From positions 761,501-825,500 of the forward strand of contig JAGTTP010000002.1 in the NCBI GenBank assembly GCA_018223365.1: DNA of 64,000 bases, in the 5' to 3' direction. Numbering within the stretch: position 1 is the stretch's first letter; the number at the start of each line of letters is the position of its first letter. Source of the stretch: Clostridiaceae bacterium Marseille-Q4145. GTDB lineage: Bacteria > Bacillota > Clostridia > Lachnospirales > Lachnospiraceae. Under the pieces are notes generated by a model. It was not told where the DNA came from, made no database searches, and saw nothing but the letters and a program-made list of their open reading frames with translations. A program made the translations under genes and the position numbers. Positions 7,249 through 16,116 of this stretch are shown one piece after another.

Positions 7249-10191
7249 CTACTTCGTCGTCACGCCTACCGGTCCACACTCATCGGTCTGATAACTGCCC
7301 TGTACACCATACACTTTGTAGTAATAGGTCTTTCCAATCTCCAGTTCGATATTCATGCAGGAATTTTTCCCGGTTGTTCCAATCTGCCTGTATTCCCCGT
7401 TGCTGCTGTCTGAACGAAGGATCACATAGGTTCCGATTCCTCTTGCCTTCTTCCAGGTCAGCCGGACTTTTCCATTCTTCTGGGCTTTTGCTTTCAGATT
7501 CTTCACCGGATCACTGACGGTTGAAGTGGTTACTGGGTTGGACTCCTCCAGATACGTGATGGTCTTCTTCACTTTCCGAAGCGGGCGTAGTTTAAAATAA
7601 TAAGAGGTTCCGCAGACCGCCTTCGTAAACTTGTATTTCTTCGCGCCTTTTCCAAATTTCTTAAGAAACCGATAACCCGAATCCGGTGAAGTGGAGTAAT
7701 ACACTTCATAACCGGTTGCTCCATCTGCTTTATTCCAGGTCAGCTGAATCGTTTTGTAATTTACTGCTGCTGCATGAAGTCCATAAACACTTTCATCTGC
7801 CGTATACTGGGGTACTGCAGGAACTTCTGGTTCGGTCGGTGTCACCGGTTCCGTTGGCTGTGTTGGTGTGGTCGACTGCTCTGGTTTTGAGGGCTGCGGT
7901 GGGATGGTCGGCTGTTCCGGCTCTGAGGGCTGCGGCGGGGTGGTCGGCTGTGGCGGGGTGGTCGGCTGCTCTGGTTTTGAGGGCTGCGGCGGGGTAGTCG
8001 GCTGCTCCGGTTCTGTGGGCGGATCCGGTGTCGGATCCGGCTTTACTATCTCCGGCGTTACCGCACAGCTTCGGTACGCTGCGGTTCCATTATCTACAAA
8101 ACGTAAATATACCTTTCCGTCTTGATAATAAGTATCCAGACTACTTACATCCTGAACAGCGATTTTCGGGCAAAACGTTTCCCATGCGGAGCCTGTCCAC
8201 ACTTTGGATTCAATCACCTGCTGACTGCTGTCATAATACGTTACATAAATCTTCTCACCGTTGAAGCAGAGATCTATTCCGCTGGATGGATTACCCGTAA
8301 GTTCCTGCTCTCCCACCTGCTTCCATGCCGTATCTACCGTTGGGTCCAGGGAATAAAGATACATTCCATTCTTTCCAAATGTCGTTCCGTCTTTCAATAG
8401 ATAGAGTTTTCCACCATACTGTTTCAGTACAAAACTATTCGCCTGAAGATTGGTATCCGCCAGTGCCTTCCAGAAATCGGACTGGGCATCATAGGATTTT
8501 ACAGATATGTTGTTCGTCCCATCTACAGACCGGCAGGCAGCATACACCTTACTGCCACTGCAGGTAATCGACGGATTGGCTCCCTCGGTTCCACAAATCT
8601 GATTTCCAAGCAGCCTTCCACTCTGCGCGGATGGCTGATACTCATAGGCATAACATCCGTCTCCAGTCCCATATGCAAGATACAGATCATCATTTCCTGT
8701 TACAGAAATATCTGATACATATCGCTGTGGCGAAGTAAATACATTCTCCCATGTGCTTCCATTCCAACAAGCCAGTCTTGCATACCAGTTTCTATCCACA
8801 TAAGCTGCAAACCGCTGTCCATTGCTTTCCATCATCTTCATGGGTGTATGCTCATCCCTATCCACAGGATCTGTCAGTCCATTCCACATGGTATCCGATT
8901 CTGCTTTCCAGGCAGCACTGTCACTGGTATCTGCAAACTCGATATCGAAGGAGATCGTATCTCCTTTCGCGCTTCCAATATTTTTGATAACAATTCCACT
9001 GTTGGTTCCATCCGAATAGGTCAGCGCATTGTCACCAAGGCCAGCCTCTGCAGAAGCATTTCCAAAAGTAGTCCGTCCGCTCTCCTGTGAAAACCAGGAA
9101 CTGCTTTTCAGCAGTTCGTAATCTGCCTTCTCATGGCCATCCAGCATGGAATCCCCCTGCCGGAATACATAGATTCCAAAAGGCGGTCCCTGCATATTAC
9201 CGCGGCGGCCTTCCTTTACCCGATAGATCACCAGACCGCTTCCCTGCATATAACTATCGTAATCCGTTCCTGGTTTCCGATATTCCACTACAAAAAACTC
9301 ATCTGCATACCTGTCTGTCTTCAGGATCACCGCCTGCTGGTCTTTTGTGGCAGATGTTGCTGCAGAAGCCGCATAAATCCTATAATCTGTCTGGGAAGTT
9401 CTTATTTCCGGTATCCGGAACAACCCCAGATCGTGAGATCTGGTATAAGCCAATGGGTAGGGGAGTCCCGCATCACCCGTTGCCATCATATCCCAGAATC
9501 CCACCGGTACTTCTCCTCCTGTCGCTCCTCCCCAATAAAGATCTGGGCATCCAAGGGTATGAAGGAACTCATGAATGATGACTCCACTTTTCTTTATGCT
9601 GCTCTTGTAAGCATCATATTCCGGAATCACCGTGTAATTTCCAATCTGTTTTCCGCCAATTGAAGCACTCCCCTGGTAAGTATTCATTCGTCCGGAGGTA
9701 TTGCTGTTAGCTGGTTCATCCGGCAGCACAAGCATCAGATTGTCAATCTTTCCGTCCCCGTCACAGTCTAATTCCTCACCTGACAAATCCAGCTGATTTC
9801 CATACTCCAGCACCAGCTGATTGATCAGCTTTTCGTCCCCTTCTATTCCATCCGAATACTCGCTGGATAACATTGACAGCTGACAAGGAGTTACTTTATG
9901 ATCCCCACTGTCATATTGTGGAATTACATTCTCCACTTCCATCTGTCCATAAGAGATCGCCTTTATATACTGCTTTAAAGACTTTGGATTCTTCTCATCT
10001 CCGTCAAAAAGTTCCTGAATCTGTGGATCCCCGGTATAGCACTGTTCTTTATGTACGGTATCCTGAAAATTCACAAACACAATCAGATTCGTGATCTTGC
10101 GGACAGACTCTTCCGCTTTCGACGGAAATGTAATCTGGGTCAACGTTAACGGGACTAATAAAGCTGCTGCCAGCAGACGAGAAATTTTCAT
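7249..10191 (-). CDS. Secreted M6-family metalloprotease with Pro-rich linker and FN3 domains
   Basis: A 980-residue exported zinc protease. Residues 1-27 are a signal peptide. The M6 (immune inhibitor A-like) catalytic domain spans about 30-420, with the zinc motif HEFLH at 207-211 followed by TLGCPDLYWG as is usual in this family. An Asp-rich stretch DCDGDGKID near 142-150 resembles a calcium-binding loop. Residues about 430-730 form a beta-rich region with propeller-like repeats. A Pro/Thr/Glu/Gln-rich repetitive linker (about 735-800) leads to two C-terminal FN3 domains, one nearly identical in pattern to a repeat of the GH25 muramidase at 0.5-4.1 kb. It should degrade extracellular proteins; the target is unknown. 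No wall anchor is visible. Confidence 0.92.
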   Translation of the reverse strand: MKISRLLAAALLVPLTLTQITFPSKAEESVRKITNLIVFVNFQDTVHKEQCYTGDPQIQELFDGDEKNPKSLKQYIKAISYGQMEVENVIPQYDSGDHKVTPCQLSMLSSEYSDGIEGDEKLINQLVLEYGNQLDLSGEELDCDGDGKIDNLMLVLPDEPANSNTSGRMNTYQGSASIGGKQIGNYTVIPEYDAYKSSIKKSGVIIHEFLHTLGCPDLYWGGATGGEVPVGFWDMMATGDAGLPYPLAYTRSHDLGLFRIPEIRTSQTDYRIYAASAATSATKDQQAVILKTDRYADEFFVVEYRKPGTDYDSYMQGSGLVIYRVKEGRRGNMQGPPFGIYVFRQGDSMLDGHEKADYELLKSSSWFSQESGRTTFGNASAEAGLGDNALTYSDGTNSGIVIKNIGSAKGDTISFDIEFADTSDSAAWKAESDTMWNGLTDPVDRDEHTPMKMMESNGQRFAAYVDRNWYARLACWNGSTWENVFTSPQRYVSDISVTGNDDLYLAYGTGDGCYAYEYQPSAQSGRLLGNQICGTEGANPSITCSGSKVYAACRSVDGTNNISVKSYDAQSDFWKALADTNLQANSFVLKQYGGKLYLLKDGTTFGKNGMYLYSLDPTVDTAWKQVGEQELTGNPSSGIDLCFNGEKIYVTYYDSSQQVIESKVWTGSAWETFCPKIAVQDVSSLDTYYQDGKVYLRFVDNGTAAYRSCAVTPEIVKPDPTPDPPTEPEQPTTPPQPSKPEQPTTPPQPTTPPQPSEPEQPTIPPQPSKPEQSTTPTQPTEPVTPTEPEVPAVPQYTADESVYGLHAAAVNYKTIQLTWNKADGATGYEVYYSTSPDSGYRFLKKFGKGAKKYKFTKAVCGTSYYFKLRPLRKVKKTITYLEESNPVTTSTVSDPVKNLKAKAQKNGKVRLTWKKARGIGTYVILRSDSSNGEYRQIGTTGKNSCMNIELEIGKTYYYKVYGVQGSYQTDECGPVGVTTK

Positions 10192-10247
10192 TCATATCTT
10201 CACACTTATCCTTTCAGTTCTCGCTCACACATCTTCAATAAAATTTA

Positions 10248-11504
10248 TTAATTTTCGTCATCTTCCATTATAAAATTCGATTCATTATAAAGCTGATCTA
10301 TATTTTCGTTAAATCTTTCAAAACAATATCCAATTTGAGGATATTCCATAAACTCTAGTGGCTCTACTCTTACTTTGTCATCATTATCTTTCTTAAATTC
10401 GTAAACCATTACAGTTTTATTATCCATCAGCATATCACTAACTGTTAATCCAATTTTACTTATCTTTTTTCTTTTTTCTCCCATGTTTTTCATTTTTGAT
10501 AATAAAAGCAAATTGTTAATTTTACCTGCCATCGTATCACTATGAGTTGATATAATAATTCTTTTTTCCAAATTACATAGGCGTATTAATGCGGATGCAA
10601 CTTTTCCCTGCATAAGCGGATGTACACTATTTTCAACTTCATCATAGTAAATATATTTCAATTGCTTATTGGATTTCAATATACTCGTAAGAACCGATAC
10701 TTCATGTATCATAGACGATGCATAGTTTAAAGGAATCTTATTCTCCCCTTCATAAAAAATAAATTCATTATTTTCAAATTCTATCTTTCCCTTTATTACC
10801 TTCTGTTCCAGAAAATCAAGTAATTCCTTTTCATTTTCTGAAAAAGTATTTCTGGTTGCATATGTTTGCATAAATTTAAGATATTCAAACACTGCCAACG
10901 GCATTCCCGGATTTACACTTCCAGATGTTACAAAAAAATATCTATACAACATCTGTAATCCTGCCCTTGCTGCAGGTACAAACAATTGTTTTTCATTTCC
11001 ATGTATACCTATCATATCAAGCAGTACTTTATGTGCCAGCTCATCTTCAATATTGTCAGAAACATAAGTTTCTTCAAAGATAGTTTCTCGTTCTCCATTA
11101 GGATACTGTTTTTCCAGGCTTACCTGTTCTGAAATTGCTCCAATATAAAACAACTCCTCTGTATCCTCAAATTTAATTTGAACACTTTCTAACGGAATTG
11201 AACTGAAAAAACTATTTAAAACAAACTGTTCTTTATTAACATGTAAATATCTATTAAGTTCATCCTCTACATTTCTAAACCAGTCATTCGCAAACTGAAT
11301 ATATTTTACATTATCTTGCTCCGTAATTCTTGCTTTATTGCAATTATTTTTCCACTTGCTGACCGAATCAATAATACCATATAACAATTCCATTAATAAC
11401 GTTTTTCCACTATTGTTATCTCCTACAAATAGCAAAAAATCATCCAAGTATACACTTGCACTTTCAATTTTTGCCAATTTTCTAATTTCTATTTTTGTTC
11501 TCAT
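10248..11504 (-). CDS. AAA-family ATPase of the AIPR cassette
   Basis: A 418-residue ABC-type AAA ATPase. Walker A GDNNSGKT is at residues 28-35, a signature-like SSMIHEVS precedes Walker B (YIYYDEVENSVHP) and the switch His lies in IIISTHSD. This is the arrangement of the AAA_15/AAA_21 and OLD-like ATPases of defence systems, but no TOPRIM nuclease domain follows. I chose ATG 11504 over the TTG at 11525 because the latter's upstream sequence lacks an SD. It is the last gene of a three-gene AT-rich cassette, 45 bp after the AIPR gene, and probably supplies ATP-dependent sensing or activation for that system. Specific role is inference. Confidence 0.85.
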   Translation of the reverse strand: MRTKIEIRKLAKIESASVYLDDFLLFVGDNNSGKTLLMELLYGIIDSVSKWKNNCNKARITEQDNVKYIQFANDWFRNVEDELNRYLHVNKEQFVLNSFFSSIPLESVQIKFEDTEELFYIGAISEQVSLEKQYPNGERETIFEETYVSDNIEDELAHKVLLDMIGIHGNEKQLFVPAARAGLQMLYRYFFVTSGSVNPGMPLAVFEYLKFMQTYATRNTFSENEKELLDFLEQKVIKGKIEFENNEFIFYEGENKIPLNYASSMIHEVSVLTSILKSNKQLKYIYYDEVENSVHPLMQGKVASALIRLCNLEKRIIISTHSDTMAGKINNLLLLSKMKNMGEKRKKISKIGLTVSDMLMDNKTVMVYEFKKDNDDKVRVEPLEFMEYPQIGYCFERFNENIDQLYNESNFIMEDDEN

Positions 11505-11549
11505 AACTTTTTCCGCTCTTCTCAATTTGCTTTTTTATTACAGATATCA

Positions 11550-13439
11550 CTATGCCAATCTAACATTTATAGCCCTCATTTGATTTCCAGTTCCTGTTAT
11601 TTTATAGCTTACTTCTTTTCCCTCATATAAAATATTCATATCAGGATTGTCAAGTTCATTAAAATATATATTATTAGGTTTACGTTTTATAAAGCCAAAC
11701 AAATTTCCATATTTATCTGTGGTAACAGTCATTACAGTTCCATGATACATACTATCTGATTGACTTATTTGCGTATTTCCACGAAGTTCATTTAGCATAA
11801 ATTCTGTAAATTCCGGATTATCTTTTACCGAAAATCTATAATTTTCACCCTTCTTATCAATCCATTTTTTCATAAGATTTCTAAATTTGTCCGCAGCAGT
11901 CAAAACCATTTTTTCAAATTTACTTGTCGCTAAAACATCTAAAAATTCCTTACAATATTCTTCTATTGCTGCTTTATCATTTATGCTGGGGGAAGCTCCC
12001 ATATTTAATTCCTGAATCAGAAATAATATATGCATTTTATAATTTTTTAAATCCCCCAATTCTTTCTCTTTTTTCATCATAATATCCAGATTTGATGATA
12101 ACAAAGCAGCAACATAGTAGGGATAAAACGACTGTCCTTCTACAAAAAGAATATCTTTATAATCTGTTAACAATTTAGATTCATGACGATGTGCAATTTC
12201 TACCTTATTCATGTACATTGCAACCATACTCTGTATAAGCATTCTGAAACTCACTTTTTGATATGGTTTTATATTTGAATCAGAATTGTATTGCTTTGAT
12301 CTTCTTTCATAATATATCTTACAGAATCCTTTTGTTTCTATGCATTTGATAAAATCCTCCAAGTCTTTATGAAACTGTCTGATGGTCTCAAATGCTTCTT
12401 TATATACAATATTTTGTCTATTCGTTCCTCGCACAATCCCCTGTGTAACTGATTCTCCTTTTGCCTCAATAATCTTAACAATTACTTTTGCTTTAGATAA
12501 ATCTGTCTTTTCTTTATATGCCTTATATATCGAATTACAAGTTTGACATCCATTAACAATTTGAAGATTCCTTATTCTCAATGTCTTACCATCTGGAACT
12601 AATTTATTACATACCATCGTAATTCCATTATTATACAAAACAAAATTTCTCGGGCATTCTTTCAGTGTCGATACAATTTCTTTATTTACATCTGTGTCGC
12701 CTTGATATGCTCTTACATTTGCATCAAAAATATTTGTTCTAATCAGTCCATCTTCATTTTTTATTATGTCAATAAGTTTTTCTGCTTCACATAACACAAC
12801 ATATGTTTGTCCTTCATCAGGTTCTTTGTGAAAAGGGAATCCATCTGTATACTTCAATACTAGTTCACAACTATTTTCATTGTCATTTGCTATTCTCAAT
12901 AATTTTTCTTCATCCAATCGATATACATTTTCAATATAATCATCTTTCTTAACGCTTTCTACTTCTTGCTCTTTTTCTCCTACAAATATGATATTTATGT
13001 TCGGTATTTCCTCCCATTTCGTGATTATTTTCTGTGAATTCATATATCGAATTATTTCTGCAAACTCAAAGTTTTCCCCTGCGTTTTTTAAGACATTATC
13101 TATAATCTTTTCAGGAGTCATGCTGTTCTCATGCGCAATTACATATATATCAAATTTTCCTCTCCCTTCTATTTGCAAAATATCATCTATATCTGTTTTT
13201 GATGTGAGTAATTGTGTATTAAGTGCAATTGCAATGCCCATTATCCCTTTATCCTTAAATTTATTCTCACATATTTTTTCAAGTAAATCCGTATCCCTTT
13301 CTAATCTTTCCGGCTGAATCTGCGAAAGATATGTATAACAAATATATTTTTCTTCATTTTCCGTGTTATCTGTTTCATCCAAATCATACTTTGTAACGTA
13401 TTCATTATACTTAGCATTCAATATACAATTTTTAAACAT
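11550..13439 (-). CDS. AIPR-family protein with C-terminal cold-shock-like domain
   Basis: A 629-residue protein. YNNGIT (269-274) and IVNGCQT (294-300), followed by the Val/Lys-rich strand and the TNRQN motif, match the AIPR family (abortive-infection phage resistance). The last 60 residues (about 570-629) read like a cold-shock/OB fold: GTVMTV, then GNLFGFI, then IYFNELDN, LYEGKEVSYKI and MRAINVRL, in the order and spacing of CspA-type beta strands. This suggests binding of RNA or ssDNA. AAAGGAGATGGG precedes the ATG. It sits between the PD-(D/E)XK-like gene and the ATPase. AIPR assignment is strong; the cold-shock reading is my own pattern match. Confidence 0.85.
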   Translation of the reverse strand: MFKNCILNAKYNEYVTKYDLDETDNTENEEKYICYTYLSQIQPERLERDTDLLEKICENKFKDKGIMGIAIALNTQLLTSKTDIDDILQIEGRGKFDIYVIAHENSMTPEKIIDNVLKNAGENFEFAEIIRYMNSQKIITKWEEIPNINIIFVGEKEQEVESVKKDDYIENVYRLDEEKLLRIANDNENSCELVLKYTDGFPFHKEPDEGQTYVVLCEAEKLIDIIKNEDGLIRTNIFDANVRAYQGDTDVNKEIVSTLKECPRNFVLYNNGITMVCNKLVPDGKTLRIRNLQIVNGCQTCNSIYKAYKEKTDLSKAKVIVKIIEAKGESVTQGIVRGTNRQNIVYKEAFETIRQFHKDLEDFIKCIETKGFCKIYYERRSKQYNSDSNIKPYQKVSFRMLIQSMVAMYMNKVEIAHRHESKLLTDYKDILFVEGQSFYPYYVAALLSSNLDIMMKKEKELGDLKNYKMHILFLIQELNMGASPSINDKAAIEEYCKEFLDVLATSKFEKMVLTAADKFRNLMKKWIDKKGENYRFSVKDNPEFTEFMLNELRGNTQISQSDSMYHGTVMTVTTDKYGNLFGFIKRKPNNIYFNELDNPDMNILYEGKEVSYKITGTGNQMRAINVRLA

Positions 13440-13480
13440 CTTTTCCCATCTCCTTTACGGTCTTTTCAAAACAATAATAC

Positions 13481-14194
13481 CTATAGACAAATATCCATGC
13501 ATGCACTATATGTAATACTGTCTTCCGTATTCAGCATAATATAATTAATACTGTATACTTTTTTATTTTTCGTAAGTTCATCATAATCTATAAATTGTTC
13601 ATTTACTATATTCTGCATCGCCTCTATTTTTCCTTCATACTCGCGTACATTGATTTTTCCCTTTCTTGCTGTCAATAGTAAATTACCTATTTGCAATGAT
13701 TCAATCTTTTTTCTATAGTCTTCCATTTCTTTTCCAAGCCGTTCTTTATCCCAATACCTCGTTATTACTCCGAGCGAAGAATTTACATGATAGTCTGGTA
13801 ATTGATCTAAATATCCCATTGAAATATGCTCAATACCACTATGCCATTGACTGCATAGTTTTACTGCTGTATTTGCATTAATTACCGTATCCTTTATATC
13901 ATAAATAAACCATTTTATTTCCTTTTCATGTGAATTCTCCACAATTGCCGTAATATCCGGTTTCTTCACTCCTTCTTTTTTCATTCCATAAGGTAGATAT
14001 TCTTCACTAAAATACGCTTTTTCCCCTTTTCCAATATTATAACAAAGCAATATTCGATCATATGTCCCATTATCCTGTTTTTCTTCTACCAAAATTTCTT
14101 CATTACGATCAAATTCATACATAGTAGATTTTATATAATTTTTTTCCGATGTATTGTATTTTATTCCCGGTGTAAGCTTCTGTGTTTTCATCAT
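13481..14194 (-). CDS. Putative PD-(D/E)XK nuclease-like protein, first gene of the AIPR cassette
   Basis: A 237-residue protein I cannot assign by name. Residues 79-80 (KPDITAIV) and 99-101 (WFIYDIKDT) give a PD-(X18)-DXK pattern on two predicted hydrophobic strands, which is the active-site layout of PD-(D/E)XK nucleases. The rest is charged and mostly helical, with a helical segment about 150-200. It ends 41 bp before the AIPR gene and heads the cassette. A nuclease effector is therefore plausible. The nuclease call is moderate; membership of the operon is firm. Two consecutive ATGs could serve as start. Confidence 0.55.
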   Translation of the reverse strand: MMKTQKLTPGIKYNTSEKNYIKSTMYEFDRNEEILVEEKQDNGTYDRILLCYNIGKGEKAYFSEEYLPYGMKKEGVKKPDITAIVENSHEKEIKWFIYDIKDTVINANTAVKLCSQWHSGIEHISMGYLDQLPDYHVNSSLGVITRYWDKERLGKEMEDYRKKIESLQIGNLLLTARKGKINVREYEGKIEAMQNIVNEQFIDYDELTKNKKVYSINYIMLNTEDSITYSACMDICL

Positions 14195-14235
14195 CTCTCA
14201 GATATTTTACTATCTGCCTCCCTGTGTTGATTCCT

Positions 14236-14264
14236 ATAATAAATTTCTTCTATTTATGTCTTAA
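14236..14264 (-). promoter_or_regulatory. Promoter of the AIPR cassette
   Basis: TTAAGA (14259-14264), 17-bp spacer, TATTAT (14236-14241) on the minus strand, about 45 nt upstream of the first gene. It indicates that the three defence-like genes form one independent transcription unit. Confidence 0.55.
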
Positions 14265-14309
14265 TATTTATCTTTACTTTACCATAGAACAACGATTATT
14301 AACACCTAA

Positions 14310-14346
14310 AAATCAAAAACAGCCTGACACTTTTCATCAGACTGTT
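14310..14346 (-). terminator. Terminator after glf
   Basis: Imperfect stem AACAGTCTGA / TCAGGCTGTT followed by TTTGATTTTT on the minus strand, 18 nt beyond the glf stop. It closes the lic-rfb-glf unit before the AIPR cassette. Confidence 0.85.
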
Positions 14347-14363
14347 CTCGATCTATTACTATT

Positions 14364-15482
14364 CTAACCTAATTCCTTCTCGCACATCGTCAGCGCAGAA
14401 GCAATGACTGCATCCATGTCATAATATTTATATTCACCGAGACGTCCGCCGAAGATCACCTTCTCTTCCTGATCTGCCAGCTTCTTATACTCGGCATAGA
14501 GCGCTCCGTTCTTCTCATCGTTGACCGGATAATAGGGTTCATCCCCCGGCTTCCACTCAGAGCTGTACTCCCGGCTGATGACGGTCTTCGGAAGATCATT
14601 TCCCTCATCATCCTTACCAAACTCAAACCACTTATGTTCGATAATTCTAGTCCATGGAGTCTCCCGGTCTGTATAATTCACTGCCGCATTGCCCTGGAAA
14701 TTCGGCTTATCCAGAAGCTCTGTCTCGAACCGGACAGAACGGTATTCCAGCGTTCCCAGCTTATAGTCAAAGTAGGCATCCACCGGACCGGTATAGACCA
14801 CCTTCTCTGCCAGTGCATCCAGCTCTGCCTTATTCTCCAGATAATCGGTGTTCAGGCGTACTTCGATACCCTCCAGCAGGTTGGCTACCATCTTCGTGTA
14901 ACCCCCCATGGGAATTCCCTGATACAGCGCATTGAAATAGTTGTTATCAAAGGTCAGACGAACCGGCAACCGTTTGATGATAAAGGCCGGAAGATCTTTA
15001 CAGTCTCTTCCCCACTGCTTCTCGGTGTAGCCCTTCACCAGCTTCTCAAAGATATCCTTTCCTACCAGAGAGATGGCCTGCTCTTCCAGGTTCTTCGGAT
15101 CGGTGATCCCAGCTTCCTTCTTCTGCTCCTCAATCTTCGCTGCTGCCTCTTCCGGTGTTACCACACCCCACATCTTATTAAAGGTGTACATATTGAACGG
15201 AAGGCTGTATAACTCACCCTTATAGTTCGCCACCGGACTGTTGGTAAAACGGTTGAACTCCGCAAACTGCGTGATATAATCCCACACCTTCTTATTGTTT
15301 GTATGGAAAATGTGTGCACCATACTTGTGAACGTGAATACCTTCCACATCCTCCGTATACACATTTCCTGCAATGTTCGGCCGCTTGTCAATGACCAGAA
15401 CGGATTTTCCTGCTGCCTTCGCCTCGTGTGCAAAGATGGCTCCGTAAAGACCGGAACCGACTACTAAATAATCGTACATCAT
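14364..15482 (-). CDS. glf: UDP-galactopyranose mutase
   Basis: A 372-residue flavoenzyme interconverting UDP-galactopyranose and UDP-galactofuranose, the donor for Galf in surface glycans. The N-terminal Rossmann motif VVGSGLYGAIFAHE, DKRPNIAGN, and KYGAHIFHT are diagnostic, and the C-terminal GRLGEYKYYDMD is intact. Two ATGs in a row can start it; AAGGGA lies 4-7 nt upstream. It follows rfbC by 14 bp and is the last gene of the unit, so Galf and rhamnose donors are probably made together for the same polymer. Confidence 0.97.
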   Translation of the reverse strand: MMYDYLVVGSGLYGAIFAHEAKAAGKSVLVIDKRPNIAGNVYTEDVEGIHVHKYGAHIFHTNNKKVWDYITQFAEFNRFTNSPVANYKGELYSLPFNMYTFNKMWGVVTPEEAAAKIEEQKKEAGITDPKNLEEQAISLVGKDIFEKLVKGYTEKQWGRDCKDLPAFIIKRLPVRLTFDNNYFNALYQGIPMGGYTKMVANLLEGIEVRLNTDYLENKAELDALAEKVVYTGPVDAYFDYKLGTLEYRSVRFETELLDKPNFQGNAAVNYTDRETPWTRIIEHKWFEFGKDDEGNDLPKTVISREYSSEWKPGDEPYYPVNDEKNGALYAEYKKLADQEEKVIFGGRLGEYKYYDMDAVIASALTMCEKELG

Positions 15483-15496
15483 TATTCCCTTATCGT

Positions 15497-16105
15497 CTAA
15501 AATTTGAATGTCTCACTCAGACCATTCCACTTCTGGTCTTTTTCTGAAAGGATTAATTTTGTTCCATCCTTCAGTTCATACCCCTCAGCAGAAGCAGCCC
15601 CATTGTACTCACCCACGAGTTCCGGCCACTGAATACCAATCTCTGGATCATTCCATGCCATTCCACCTTCGTCGTTCGGATGCCAGAAGTCATTTACTTT
15701 ATAGCAAAATTCCGCTTCCTCACTCAATACCAGAAATCCATGTGCAAATCCTTCCGGAATTAAGAACTGCTTTTTATTCTCCGCAGACAATTCCACTCCA
15801 TACCATTTTCCATATGTAGAAGACTCTGCCCGCAGATCAACTGCAACATCAAAAACCGTTCCTCTCACTGCCCGCACCAGTTTACACTGCGGATAATGCT
15901 TCTGGAAATGCAGGCCTCTAAGCACACCCTTTACAGACATTGACTGGTTATCCTGCACAAAATGCACATCAATTCCAGCTTCCTTCATATCGCGTTCATT
16001 ATACGTCTCCATAAAATATCCACGATCATCACCATGTACTGCCGGAGAGATGACACAAAGGCCTTCTATTCCACCTACATTTTTCTCTACTGTAATCTGT
16101 CCCAT
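15497..16105 (-). CDS. rfbC: dTDP-4-dehydrorhamnose 3,5-epimerase
   Basis: A 202-residue cupin epimerase of the dTDP-L-rhamnose pathway. DDRGYFMETYNERDM, FVQDNQSMS and VLRGLHFQ (with the catalytic His) and VFDVAVDLR are family hallmarks, and GFAHGFLVLS carries the second conserved His. It lies 11 bp after rfbA. Length is normal for the family. Confidence 0.97.
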   Translation of the reverse strand: MGQITVEKNVGGIEGLCVISPAVHGDDRGYFMETYNERDMKEAGIDVHFVQDNQSMSVKGVLRGLHFQKHYPQCKLVRAVRGTVFDVAVDLRAESSTYGKWYGVELSAENKKQFLIPEGFAHGFLVLSEEAEFCYKVNDFWHPNDEGGMAWNDPEIGIQWPELVGEYNGAASAEGYELKDGTKLILSEKDQKWNGLSETFKF

Positions 16106-16116
16106 CGTTCTCTACC

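Noticed and set aside
7868..8125. Gly/Val/Cys-rich plus-strand frame
   Set aside because: It is the antisense shadow of the Pro/Thr-rich linker of the M6 protease; the same applies to 39118-39390 in the transglutaminase gene.
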